NCBI GenBank assembly: GCA_018692315.1
Contig: JABHKC010000189.1
Span: forward strand, 1 to 38,060
Length of the DNA stretch: 38,060 bases
Source: Bacteroidota bacterium
GTDB lineage: Bacteria; Bacteroidota; Bacteroidia; Bacteroidales; JABHKC01
Reading direction: 5' to 3'
Positions 7,906 to 16,386 of this stretch are shown here, in pieces (position 1 is the stretch's first letter; each line of letters opens with the position of its first letter). Both the position numbers and the translations under genes were made by a program. The notes under the pieces are model-generated. The model did no database searches and was not told the DNA's origin. It saw only the letters and a program-made list of their open reading frames with translations.

Positions 7906-8289
7906 ATGAACGTATTAGATAGATATTTTGCCACAAGGAAAAGAATAATGATTATTTGTGGATTATTAATATTAGTTGGAATAGGAGCTAAATATGACAA
8001 TATAACAATCATAATCCCAACATTATAAGGGAAACTGGAAAATGAATTTATTATAAATTATGTTTTGTTAGTACTTTTTTTGTACTTTAATCACAGAATG
8101 TTATCAGAATTAAAAATGTATCCCACATATGCCCAAAAGAAAATACTTAAAAGTATAGACTATAAAATAACTGTTGTGATATCAACAATTAGCATAATGA
8201 TGTATAGTTTTATAAAGTACTTAACGATTCCTTATAGTGAAGTATTTTTAGCTTCTTGCTGGGAGATGGGTATCGGATTTTTTGAATAG
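7906..8289 (+). pseudogene. Membrane protein gene split by an in-frame TAA and ending in a repeat
   Basis: The first part (7906-8028) encodes 40 aa: MNVLDRYFATRKR, then a hydrophobic segment (IMIICGLLILVGIG). After TAA at 8026-8028 the same frame continues open to 8289 with two or more hydrophobic segments (FIINYVLLVLFLYF and KITVVISTISIMMYSFIKYL) around a Lys-rich loop. No good start codon exists just after the stop (only TTG at 8065), which suggests one gene broken by a nonsense mutation. Its 3' end runs into TTTTTTGAATAGATTCCT, shared with the repeat at 6315-6332, so the original C-terminus may also be lost. It lies 4 nt after the HTH-like gene. No family recognised. The first 40 codons could still be expressed as a small membrane protein. 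Confidence 0.5.
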
Positions 8290-8520
8290 ATTCCTACCTT
8301 CACAGGAATGAGTTGAAAGTTGTAATCCCATAGGGATGTTTTTTCGGTAGCCCTGAATGGAAATTCGGAGGAAATGAAAGTCGGGCATAATTGGAAATCC
8401 TGTAAGGATGACCTATTTGTTTTTGTAGGTCATTCCTATGGAATTTTTTAAAATGTGCTTCTTTCAACCACCGATTGCCAACGGTGGCCACCAATAGGCC
8501 ATCCTTGCAGGATTTCATTT
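8290..8520. repeat. ~230-bp repeat element inserted relative to copy A; contains a dispersed ~100-bp palindromic repeat
   Basis: Relative to 6315-6350, this block interrupts the shared sequence after GAATAGATTCCT. It begins with a 20-bp palindrome (8290-8309). Its right part (about 8418-8518) recurs inverted at about 21659-21760 with only scattered differences. The shared part includes a small stem (CCACCGATTGCC / GGTGG). An ORF on the minus strand over 8300-8518 is low-complexity repeat sequence and was not called. Confidence 0.7.
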
Positions 8521-8670
8521 CTGCCTTTGCAGAATTTTTATTGTTGTTAGACGCACAGATTGCAAATCCTCGCTAGCGGGGTTGCTATTGCCTCTATTTT
8601 TAAACTTCTGCTGTCCTGTCATCACAGGAAGCAAATGTTTGAAATGTTGGGATTGCTTAAAAGGACTTAA
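8521..8670. repeat. ~150-bp intergenic direct repeat, copy B, with REP palindrome
   Basis: Second copy of the repeat at 6333-6476. The REP-like palindrome is at 8553-8581 (core GCACAGATTGCAAATCC, then CGCTAGCGGG). The remaining bases to 8739 are AT-rich. A TAGCTTTG at 8688-8695 fits a -7 promoter box for the next gene, without a good -33 partner. Confidence 0.75.
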
Positions 8671-8739
8671 ATATATAATTTAATTATTAGCTTTGAATTG
8701 TAAAATTAAGGAATATAAATATTAAAATATCCTATCGAA

Positions 8740-9906
8740 ATGGAAAAGATGGTTGATGATAATTTCAAGCAAGACATATTAAACCAAGAGAAATATTCAA
8801 AAAATGAAGAAATAGAACTTTATACTCGAAATATCAAATTAGGAAATGTAATTGATTTCGATAATATAGAATTCACGAAAAATATCAAATTCATTGGGGA
8901 TCAACATGATTTTTATATAAAACTAAAAAATGGTAAATTCAAAAATAAAATAAGTTTTGAAGGTCATTTGACAATTAAAATTGAGGATTCAGAATTTCAT
9001 TCAATTAATAATATTGATAATCTTAATGGTAAAATTTCAATCGATAAATGTACTATTACGGAGGTAAGAGATAAAGAAAATATTTATTATAAGGAATGTA
9101 AAGCAACAAAGTTATTTTTTGAAGGAGGAATAATCAATGAAGGAATTAAAGAAATTGGTCAATTGATTTTTGAAGGAGGAAATTTCTTAAACAGAGAAGT
9201 CGATGTCGAAAATGTAAAAGAATTAAAATTTGAAAATATTACAATAAATTCAAAATCAATTGCAGGTAGTTTTATAATATCCAATTTCAATCCTTCAAAG
9301 GAATCACTACTGGATATTAAAAATTCCGATATGGAATTTATGACATTCTCTAACTCAGATATGTCTAATTCGATTTTAAAATTCGAAGCTAGCGACTTAA
9401 CAAAAATTACTATGGTTAATTCAAGGCTTCCTAAGTCTGCTGTGAATTTGGAGGATAAAAAAAATGCACGAGAGCCATATAGGCAACTTAAAATTGTATG
9501 TATAAAACATTATGATAAAATTGGTGAATTGTATTACAAAGCAAAAGAATACAACGAGCATTTCAAATCTCTGAAATGGAGTAGAGACTTTAATAGTAAA
9601 TTTGTTTTATGCCTAAATAAGTACTCAAATTGTTATTCAACACAGTGGTGGCCAGCTTTAATATGGATTTTTGTAATAGGTTTAATTTTTTATCCATTAT
9701 ATTTATTAAGCCTAGATCTTAAACCATGCAATATAGAATGTTGGAATAAATCTCTACTATTTTTAACACCAGCCAGATCTCTTAATCCCTTAGAATTGAA
9801 AACCGAACTAACATTTTTATCATACTTAGTTGATATATTTCACCGCATATTAAGTGGCTTTTTTATCTATCAATTTATTCAAGCATTTAGAAAGTATGGA
9901 AAGTGA
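8740..9906 (+). CDS. Beta-helix/pentapeptide-like membrane protein with C-terminal channel-like segment
   Basis: 388 aa, no signal peptide. Residues ~30-235 are short strand-rich repeats (ISFEGHLTIKIEDSEF, then LKFENITINS, then FMTFSNSDMSNSILKFEASD), suggesting a right-handed beta-helix of pentapeptide-like type. A helical stretch follows (REPYRQLKIVCIKHYDKIGELYYKAKEYNEHFKSLK, given as segments REPYRQLK, then YYKAKEYNEH). Two hydrophobic segments (WWPALIWIFVIGLIFYPLYL near residue 305 and the C-terminal RILSGFFIYQFIQAFRKYGK) end the protein. That tail resembles pentapeptide-repeat membrane proteins related to ion channels, some found in defence or stress islands; this last point is inference. 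It lies in the repeat-rich island after copy B of the direct repeat and is monocistronic. Function unknown. Confidence 0.7.
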   Translation: MEKMVDDNFKQDILNQEKYSKNEEIELYTRNIKLGNVIDFDNIEFTKNIKFIGDQHDFYIKLKNGKFKNKISFEGHLTIKIEDSEFHSINNIDNLNGKISIDKCTITEVRDKENIYYKECKATKLFFEGGIINEGIKEIGQLIFEGGNFLNREVDVENVKELKFENITINSKSIAGSFIISNFNPSKESLLDIKNSDMEFMTFSNSDMSNSILKFEASDLTKITMVNSRLPKSAVNLEDKKNAREPYRQLKIVCIKHYDKIGELYYKAKEYNEHFKSLKWSRDFNSKFVLCLNKYSNCYSTQWWPALIWIFVIGLIFYPLYLLSLDLKPCNIECWNKSLLFLTPARSLNPLELKTELTFLSYLVDIFHRILSGFFIYQFIQAFRKYGK

Positions 9907-10120
9907 AAACTACATAAAAGTAATACTATTCCGTACTTTCTTGAACTGTTCAAAAAGCCCATCTAAAAACAAGCCTCAATAATTTCATTTAGATAAACAT
10001 TTAGTTAGACTTTAGATGAAAAACTAAAAGAATATCCATCGCCAAAAATCAATTAGAGAAATTCTAATGCACTGCCTTATTTTGATTTGCAGGATATAAA
10101 GGAATTTAGGTTGAGTTAGT

Positions 10121-10154
10121 ACCCTGTTAGCACAGATTTGCAATCCGTGCGTCC
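10121..10154 (-). repeat. REP-like palindrome, inverted, downstream of the RAYT remnant
   Basis: On the minus strand this reads GGACGCACGGATTGCAAATC and onward, matching 8551-8581 and 6361-6392. It is oriented opposite to the copy at 10531-10561 on the other side of the RAYT remnant. The gap 9907-10120 shows no gene; it is plain AT-rich sequence. Confidence 0.75.
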
Positions 10155-10176
10155 AAAATAGACAGAATCCAAAGAT

Positions 10177-10476
10177 TTAAACATAAGTCTTCAGTTGAGG
10201 CGTTTCTACAATAATTCCTATCAAATTAGGCAATTCTGCATAATTTCGTGCAGAACTAAATAAATAATCCTGAGGTTCTTGTACTATCATTTTTTGCACC
10301 GGATTTTGATAAATGTAATTTAATTTCTCCAAACCTTTGTTTCGCTGACAATATTTTAGTGAATCTACAATTGCCATTTTATGGTTTTTATGAGTGAAAA
10401 CATCTAACCAGCCAACGGTTGTCATTGTGATAAAATATGCTTTATAAGGTTCATATATTTTATATTTGTCAGACAT
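10177..10476 (-). pseudogene. REP-associated tyrosine transposase (RAYT) remnant with internal deletion
   Basis: 99 aa, whereas intact RAYTs of this type are roughly 180 aa. The N-terminal part (YEPYKAYFITMTTVGWLDVF, then THKNHKMAIVDSLKYCQRNK) and C-terminal part (KLNYIYQNPV, then DYLFSSARNYA, then QLKTYV) are typical of RAYT/Y1-family transposases. The middle is missing: the expected MPSHLHM-type HUH motif and catalytic helix are absent, and NKGLE joins directly to KLNYIYQNP near base 10327. The reading frame is preserved across the deletion. Without the HUH metal site it cannot catalyse strand transfer. REP-like palindromes flank it in opposite orientations (10121-10154 and 10531-10561), the classic RAYT-REP association. 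It may be a dead copy, or an expressed DNA-binding derivative. Confidence 0.85.
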
Positions 10477-10530
10477 TTAACAAAGATAAAAATTATTTTT
10501 TACAATTTTGGTTAATTTATATTGATAGAT

Positions 10531-10561
10531 ACACGGATTGCAAATCTGCGCTAGTCGGGTA
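10531..10561 (+). repeat. REP-like palindrome upstream of the RAYT remnant
   Basis: The core CACGGATTGCAAATCTGCGC, followed by TAGTCGGGTA, matches the REP copies at 6363-6392 and 8553-8581 in the same orientation and that at 10121-10154 inverted. Confidence 0.75.
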
Positions 10562-10601
10562 CAATCTTCGCATAGATGGAAATTAGTAGTTGTTTGATGA
10601 G

Positions 10602-10621
10602 ATTCCTGCCTTCGCAGGAAT
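10602..10621. repeat. 20-bp palindrome of the REPIN-like family
   Basis: ATTCCTGCCTTCGCAGGAAT is a near-perfect inverted repeat with a 4-base loop. It sits 16 bp before the stop of the second sulfatase and may also act as a transcription end for that minus-strand operon. Confidence 0.75.
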
Positions 10622-10636
10622 GAAGAGTCAGCCAAT

Positions 10637-12673
10637 CTACCTTAAAATAATTTCATCAATAAACATCCATGCTTTTTGCCCTTCTCCTTTGTGCCCTTTA
10701 GGGCAAAGTCCAATATTTTCAGCATCAATTTTCAGGTAGTCAATTATTTCGCCTGGCAAAAACAAATACTCAGTTATTTCTCCTCCTATGATTCTGCTTG
10801 TCGTCTTAATTTTATGCAGGACTATTTCTTTATATTCTAAATTTGAGGCTTTTACGGCAAGTTGTATTTTTTTTGGTTTAAAAATCCAGGCGTTTGGAGC
10901 ATCCAAAAATCTGAGAATAATTGTATCAACAATTTGCTTTTGAGACAGTTCCCATTCCAAATTTAAATCATTGCCTTCAAACCCAAACCAGGAGTCATAA
11001 TTACCTGGATTTAGAGCAGTAATATTTTCAATTATTCCGTCGTGCAAAGTGTTTTCTCCGGTTCCTTTATATTTTTTGCCTGGAGGAAATTTCAAGCTCT
11101 CTAATCTAATATTTGCTAAATTCTTAATAGTTTTTGTTGCAAGAGGATATGATTTTATAGTGTCGCCATAATTATTCCTTTGAAATTCAAGCTCTTTCAA
11201 TAATTCAATTTTAATCTGAGCATAAGCTTCATCATCAAAAACAGAATTATTTTCTGAAGGATCTTTTTGCAAATCGTAAAGTTCCCATTCATCAATTGGA
11301 TGATAAAAATGTATTAGCTTAAATCTGTCGGTTCGTATTCCATAATGGCGGGCAACATTGTGAGGACCTGGATATTCAAAATAGTGATAATAAACACTTT
11401 GTCGTAGTTCTGTATCATTGTTTTCAAGAAGATTGCAGATAGATAATCCTTGCATTTGCTCCGGAATTTGCATACCTGCATATTCGAGAATTGTTGGTGC
11501 AAAATCAATATTCATTACCAATTGTTCGCGTTTTTGCCCTGCTTGTTTCAATTTTGGGTTTCTAATAATTAATGGCATACCAAAACTTTCTTCATACATA
11601 AATCTTTTGTCGAACCAGCCATGTTCGCCAAGAAAAAACCCTTGATCGGAAGTGTAAATAATTATCGTATTTTCGTATAGTCCTTTCTCTTTCAGATAAT
11701 TAATTATTTCTCCAACACTTTCGTCCACAGCATCGATGCAAGCCAAATAATCTTGCATATACCACTGAAATTTGTATTCTGCCAAACTTTGCTCATCTCC
11801 ATCAAGGCCTATATATTCATCATACCTTTGTCTGTAAAGTATCATCCATTTTTCCCTGTCTTTCTTGCTAAGTCTGGACAGCCCCACATATTTTGCAGCA
11901 ATGGTTTCGGCAGAATCCGGATGAATTATTTTTAAATCGTAAGCAAGCTCCATATCGTTCCCAATACTCAATTTTTGCATTTTCGCGGCATGCCTTTTTT
12001 CATAGTTGTCGTGGAAATTTTCAGGCAATGGGAATTTTGTGTCTCTGTAATTTTCAATCTTTTCAAGCTCTGGTAACCAATTCCTATGTGGTGCCTTATG
12101 ATTTAGCATTAAGAAAAATGCCTGGCTTGTGTCAGTTTTGCTTAGCCATGAAATTGCATCCTTGGTAATTATATCTGTTACATAACCATCAATTTGCTGC
12201 TTTTTGCCATTCGTAATAAAATCGGGATTATAATAATGACCCTGGCCGGGTAAAATATTCCAGTAGTCGAATCCTGAAGGTGCGGTTTTGAGATGCCATT
12301 TCCCAACTAAGGCAGTCTGGTAGCCTCCATGCCGAAGCACTTTCGGAAAACTATTTTGAGAAGTGTCGAAACCTACATAATTGTTATACAGTCCATTAAG
12401 GTGATTGAAAGTCCCAGTCAGAATACTGGCACGACTTGGTGCACTAATTGCATTTGTACAGAAACAATTTGTAAACTGCACACCTTCTTCAGCCAGTTTA
12501 TCAATATTTGGAGTTTTGTTTAATGTACTACCGTAGCATGAAATTGCTTTGCTACTATGGTCGTCGCTCATTATGAAAATTATGTTGGGTTTTTGCTGCT
12601 GGGCATTTTGACTGCAAGCGGCAAGCCCTATTCCTCCGAGAATGGTGATATTTTTTAAATTTGCTCTCATCAT
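10637..12673 (-). CDS. Lipoprotein Ser-type sulfatase (S1 family) with C-terminal F5/8-type-C-like domain
   Basis: 678-aa sulfatase. The N-terminus has a lipoprotein signal with lipobox LAAC (Cys20), so it is membrane-anchored. Metal-binding MSDDHSS (Asp37, Asp38) and the modification motif SAPSR (residues 77-81, Ser77) follow, making it serine-type and dependent on the anaerobic maturase encoded at 2962. GKWHLKT, YTSDQGFFLGEHGWFDKRFM and YEESFGMPLIIR are typical of the arylsulfatase/GlcNAc-6-sulfatase-like branch. Subfamily and regiospecificity cannot be fixed by eye. The last ~145 residues (from LHDGIIEN to AWMFIDEIILR) match the tail of the sulfatase at 4131 and the DUF4838 protein at 29837. 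It is the last gene of the minus-strand run that begins at 21394, with a 49-bp gap to the GH2 gene. Confidence 0.9.
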   Translation of the reverse strand: MMRANLKNITILGGIGLAACSQNAQQQKPNIIFIMSDDHSSKAISCYGSTLNKTPNIDKLAEEGVQFTNCFCTNAISAPSRASILTGTFNHLNGLYNNYVGFDTSQNSFPKVLRHGGYQTALVGKWHLKTAPSGFDYWNILPGQGHYYNPDFITNGKKQQIDGYVTDIITKDAISWLSKTDTSQAFFLMLNHKAPHRNWLPELEKIENYRDTKFPLPENFHDNYEKRHAAKMQKLSIGNDMELAYDLKIIHPDSAETIAAKYVGLSRLSKKDREKWMILYRQRYDEYIGLDGDEQSLAEYKFQWYMQDYLACIDAVDESVGEIINYLKEKGLYENTIIIYTSDQGFFLGEHGWFDKRFMYEESFGMPLIIRNPKLKQAGQKREQLVMNIDFAPTILEYAGMQIPEQMQGLSICNLLENNDTELRQSVYYHYFEYPGPHNVARHYGIRTDRFKLIHFYHPIDEWELYDLQKDPSENNSVFDDEAYAQIKIELLKELEFQRNNYGDTIKSYPLATKTIKNLANIRLESLKFPPGKKYKGTGENTLHDGIIENITALNPGNYDSWFGFEGNDLNLEWELSQKQIVDTIILRFLDAPNAWIFKPKKIQLAVKASNLEYKEIVLHKIKTTSRIIGGEITEYLFLPGEIIDYLKIDAENIGLCPKGHKGEGQKAWMFIDEIILR

Positions 12674-12722
12674 ATTTCTTTTTTTTTGCTTTTAGACCTT
12701 AGCTTTTAGCCAACAGCCAAAA

Positions 12723-14777
12723 TCATTCTACATAAATAATAAATTCCTCTATTACCATTTTGTTACCACTTCTCGCTTTCACAGAAATTTTATTCTCCCT
12801 TTTGGTTAATATAATTTCCTTACTCACAAATTGAACAGAGTTAATTCCACTTTGCATTTTACCCAAATTCTTTCCATTTATAATGAGTTCAGGAGCACCA
12901 AAATTGCAATATGCTTTTACAATATAATTCGAAGTGTTTATTGTATCGTTTCTTTTTCCAGCGATATGTAAAACTGGAGAATCTGCCCAATTTGCTTTGT
13001 ACCAGAAGAATGCGTCTTTTTTCATTTTTCGGTCGTATGTAATCAGCCCTTTATGATTTCTCCCCTTTATTCCGCCTCTATCCCATTCCGGTACCGAAAA
13101 ATCGAACATATTCCAAACATAGGAAGCCCAAATGTGAGGACATTCTTCAATGGCAGCCCAGCATATTTCATGGTAATATGTTTGATATCCTTCGGCGAAA
13201 AACTTACCTTTTGGTGAAGGTGGGCTTAAGTCTGAACTTTGATGATTAATGTTACCTCCTGCACCATATTCAGAAATGGAGGTTCTTATATCAGGCTTTT
13301 TTTTATGATAGTTTTTTATCCAGTTTTCGAGTCCTGATGGATTGCCTCCATACCAGCCGGTATATTGATTAAATCCTTGTAAATCTGTCAGTTCATGAAT
13401 TTCATGGTCATGCACCCACCAAATATTACTTACGGCCACTGTATATCGTTCGGGATCGAGGTTTTTCGCAAGATTATGCAATTTTTTTGTGAGCTCAACG
13501 GGTTCTTGAACTACAGCTCCTTTTACGACTTCGTTGTGAACTCCCCAAACAAAAATTGAAGGATGGTTGAAATTTTGTTTTATCAATTCGGTCATTTGTT
13601 GTAAAGCATTATCATCTGCACCTTCTTTATAGCCATTCACAAATGGAATTTCTGCCCAAATCAAAAAACCCATGGAATCGGCTAATTTGTAAATATACTC
13701 ATCTTGCTGATAATGAGCCAAACGAATAGATGTTGCTCCAATTTCATTAATTAATTCCATATCGGTTTTGTGATGCTCGGGAAGCAGGGCATTGCCAATA
13801 TTTTCCCATTCCTGATGACGACATACCCCATAAAGTTTGTAAGGTTCACCATTTAATATAAAACCTTTTTCTTCATCAATTTCGAAATAACGTATGCCAA
13901 CATCTTGAATAATCACATCGAACAATTCACCATTGTTAAATATTTCGGTTTTTAAAGTATAAAGAAATGGATCATTTTTGCCATGCCAAAGTCTGGGATT
14001 TTTTATTTTAAGCTTTGCATTAAAAACCTGCATCCCGACCGGCTTAAGCTCAATATTTTGGAGTTCGTTTGCCACAGGTTTATTGCCGTTTTTCAGCATT
14101 GTATTTTTAAGGATAATTTGCTTAATAGTTGAACTTTCATTTTTCAACTGGCATGAAATTCTAAGTTCAGCTTGTTTTTTATTAACTTTTTTCTGATACA
14201 CAAAAATCCCGTTTGAAGCATGATCTTCGAGGTTAAAATGCAAATTGTTAGTAACAATCAAATTTACACTACGATAGATTCCTCCATAGATTCCGAAAAG
14301 GAAATTGTCTTTTGGATATGAATTATTTAGCTCGTTATTTACTTTTACAAAAATTGTATTTTGAGTATTATTTTCAATAAAATCAGTTATTTCGAACACA
14401 AAAGCTGAATAGCCCCCCAAATGTTTTCCAATGAATTTTTTATTGACAAAAACTTCGGCATATTGCCCAACTCCATCGAAACGCAAAAAATAGTGCTTCC
14501 CTTCTGCTTTTTCAATTGTAAGGTTCTTTTTGTACCATGCTGTGCCAAAATTTACTTTTCCGCCGGATTGAATATCTTTATTGTTCCATGTGTGAGGGAT
14601 GTTTACATCAGTCCACGAATTTTCGTCAAGTGTGAGAAAATCAATTTCTTGCTTTGGCTGAAAAAATTTCCAGTCTTGATTTAAATTTACGATTTCACGA
14701 GGCTGAGAGAAACATGAAAAGCCGCATAAAATGATATAAAATGATATACTCAGTTTCAATAAAATTTTAGTTTTCAT
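12723..14777 (-). CDS. Glycoside hydrolase family 2 (beta-galactosidase-like)
   Basis: 684 aa, exported (signal peptide ending near CFSQ). The GH2 order is clear: a sugar-binding jelly roll (NLNQDWKF, then NIPHTWNNKD, FGTAWYKKN and LRFDGVGQYAEVFVNKKFIG), an Ig-like domain, then the TIM barrel with GVCRHQEWENIGNALLPEHH. The acid/base is Glu416 in VWGVHNEVV and the nucleophile is Glu503 in TSISEYGAGG. NMFDFSVPEWDRGGIKG is also typical. At this length it lacks the extra C-terminal domains of long LacZ proteins. Beta-galactosidase is most likely, but GH2 also includes beta-glucuronidase and beta-mannosidase. It sits between a fucosidase and a sulfatase on the same strand, fitting exo-acting trimming of a sulfated glycan. 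Confidence 0.9.
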   Translation of the reverse strand: MKTKILLKLSISFYIILCGFSCFSQPREIVNLNQDWKFFQPKQEIDFLTLDENSWTDVNIPHTWNNKDIQSGGKVNFGTAWYKKNLTIEKAEGKHYFLRFDGVGQYAEVFVNKKFIGKHLGGYSAFVFEITDFIENNTQNTIFVKVNNELNNSYPKDNFLFGIYGGIYRSVNLIVTNNLHFNLEDHASNGIFVYQKKVNKKQAELRISCQLKNESSTIKQIILKNTMLKNGNKPVANELQNIELKPVGMQVFNAKLKIKNPRLWHGKNDPFLYTLKTEIFNNGELFDVIIQDVGIRYFEIDEEKGFILNGEPYKLYGVCRHQEWENIGNALLPEHHKTDMELINEIGATSIRLAHYQQDEYIYKLADSMGFLIWAEIPFVNGYKEGADDNALQQMTELIKQNFNHPSIFVWGVHNEVVKGAVVQEPVELTKKLHNLAKNLDPERYTVAVSNIWWVHDHEIHELTDLQGFNQYTGWYGGNPSGLENWIKNYHKKKPDIRTSISEYGAGGNINHQSSDLSPPSPKGKFFAEGYQTYYHEICWAAIEECPHIWASYVWNMFDFSVPEWDRGGIKGRNHKGLITYDRKMKKDAFFWYKANWADSPVLHIAGKRNDTINTSNYIVKAYCNFGAPELIINGKNLGKMQSGINSVQFVSKEIILTKRENKISVKARSGNKMVIEEFIIYVE

Positions 14778-14832
14778 AATATTTTTTTTGCTGTTTGCTT
14801 TTAGCCTTTAGCCAAAAGCCAACAGCTATAAT

Positions 14833-16173
14833 TCAATTGCTTTCAATTGCTTTTGATTTTTTGTCGTATAACTTAATTTTTCCGTCTAGTTTAATAGCAA
14901 TAACGGTGTAATATTTATCAATCACATTTTCGGGGATATCAATATAAATAAGTCCCGGGTATTTGCTCCACCAAACATTACAAAACACTTCACGGTTCAG
15001 AATTGTCCCATTTCCAACAACATGAGCCCTATGAATTTTGTTTTCGATGCCTCGCAAAACAATTTTTCCATCTTTTGGAATATCTCTCAAATACAGGAAT
15101 AATTCAGTGCTATCTTTTGATAGAGCTGTTGGTCCGTAATAATATTCGTAAGGAATGCCTCGCTTGGTTTTATAAATGGCTTCTTTATGTTTTGAAACCC
15201 AAGTCCCTAATTCAGTGAGAATATTTTCTTGCTCGGCAGGAATTGTTCCATCGCTTTTTGGGCCAATATCTAACAAAAGATTGCCTCCTTTGCTGAGGCA
15301 CTCAACAAAAATATCGATAATTTGCTGCGGCGATTTATAGTGCTTGTCGTTCGACTGGTATCCCCATGAGTCGTTCATAGTCATGCAAAGTTCCCAGTAG
15401 TCGGCCTTTGGTGCATGAATGGGCATTCCAATTTCGGGAGTTGCATAATCGCCTTTTCCTCTCAATCTTGAATTGAAAATTACTTCAGGTTTATCCTTCG
15501 ACAAAAAATTCTTGATTTCAGTAACTTTCCATTCCTCGGCAGAGTGTTCCCAATCGCCATCGAACCACCAAACATCAGGGTCGAATTTCTTTTTTAATTC
15601 CTTCATCTGACCATGATAATATTTTTCAAATTTTGCCCAACGTTTGGGCTCATCCTCAATTTTATACCTGTTCACTTTTCGTGTAAAATGAGTATAATCG
15701 GCGTAAGACCAATCCGGTAGGGAATAATACAAGCCAACTTTTATATCATTGTTTCTCAGCGTCTTAACAAAAGGAGCTATCAAGTCTTCTTTTGCAGGAG
15801 AATTGTTCACACTATTGAAGTTGCCAAATTTGGTGTCCCAAAGTGCAAAACCATCGTGATGCTTTGTGGTGATTACCGAATATTTCGCACCACTTTTTTT
15901 AATTAGACTTGCCCAATATTCGGGGTCGTAGTTTTTTGCATCGAAATCTTCTGCTTGTTTCAGGTAGTCTTCATGCGAAATGTAGCCGTTAAAAAACGAC
16001 CAGGATTCCCCAATTCCTAAAACTGAATAAATACCCCAATGTATGAAAATTCCAAGTTTAGCCTCTTGAAACCATTCCATTTTTTTGTGGTAGTCGGCTT
16101 GAAGTTCCTGATTTTGTGCTTGCCCAAAAACCATGGAGAAAGCCAAGATTGTTAGTATTACAATTTTTCTCAT
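14833..16173 (-). CDS. Alpha-L-fucosidase (GH29), first copy
   Basis: 446 aa from the chosen ATG (MRKIVILTILAFSMVFGQAQ, a good signal peptide). The longer frame to 16251 adds 26 residues that break the signal. It releases alpha-linked L-fucose with retention. GH29 landmarks are GIFIHWGIYSVLGIGESW, TTKHHDGFALWDT, GLYYSLPDW, and the nucleophile region VWWFDGDWE with Asp205. LLLDIGPKSDGTIPAEQ follows, and the C-terminus is a short beta-sandwich. The acid/base in this family is variable and was not assigned. The second GH29 lies just upstream with a 213-bp gap that contains only short repeats (CGCAGATTT motifs). The two copies are strongly diverged and so probably have different linkage preferences. 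Confidence 0.92.
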   Translation of the reverse strand: MRKIVILTILAFSMVFGQAQNQELQADYHKKMEWFQEAKLGIFIHWGIYSVLGIGESWSFFNGYISHEDYLKQAEDFDAKNYDPEYWASLIKKSGAKYSVITTKHHDGFALWDTKFGNFNSVNNSPAKEDLIAPFVKTLRNNDIKVGLYYSLPDWSYADYTHFTRKVNRYKIEDEPKRWAKFEKYYHGQMKELKKKFDPDVWWFDGDWEHSAEEWKVTEIKNFLSKDKPEVIFNSRLRGKGDYATPEIGMPIHAPKADYWELCMTMNDSWGYQSNDKHYKSPQQIIDIFVECLSKGGNLLLDIGPKSDGTIPAEQENILTELGTWVSKHKEAIYKTKRGIPYEYYYGPTALSKDSTELFLYLRDIPKDGKIVLRGIENKIHRAHVVGNGTILNREVFCNVWWSKYPGLIYIDIPENVIDKYYTVIAIKLDGKIKLYDKKSKAIESN

Positions 16174-16386
16174 ACTTAAAACTTTTTTCAATTTATAATT
16201 TATAAAACAAAAAATATGTCCCGCAGATTTCGCAGATTTTCGCGGATTCATTCATAATTCATCACTCTTCCGAAAGCTTTCAAAATAATAATTCATAATT
16301 CATAATTTTCAATTTCCAAACACAATATATTTATACAATAAAAAAAGTGTCTCGCAGATTTTGCAGATAAATACATAACACATAAC

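Noticed and set aside
8300-8518. 72-aa minus-strand frame
   Set aside because: Entirely within a dispersed repeat that also occurs inverted at 21659 without an equivalent preserved frame.
14785-14830. TAGCC/AGCCAA-rich intergenic stretch, similar to that at 12690-12722
   Set aside because: Short simple-sequence repeats in operon gaps; no convincing hairpin or regulatory signature beyond similarity to each other.
16200-16380. CGCAGATTT motifs between the two fucosidase genes
   Set aside because: Looks like degenerate intergenic filler repeated twice; no promoter or stable hairpin could be supported.
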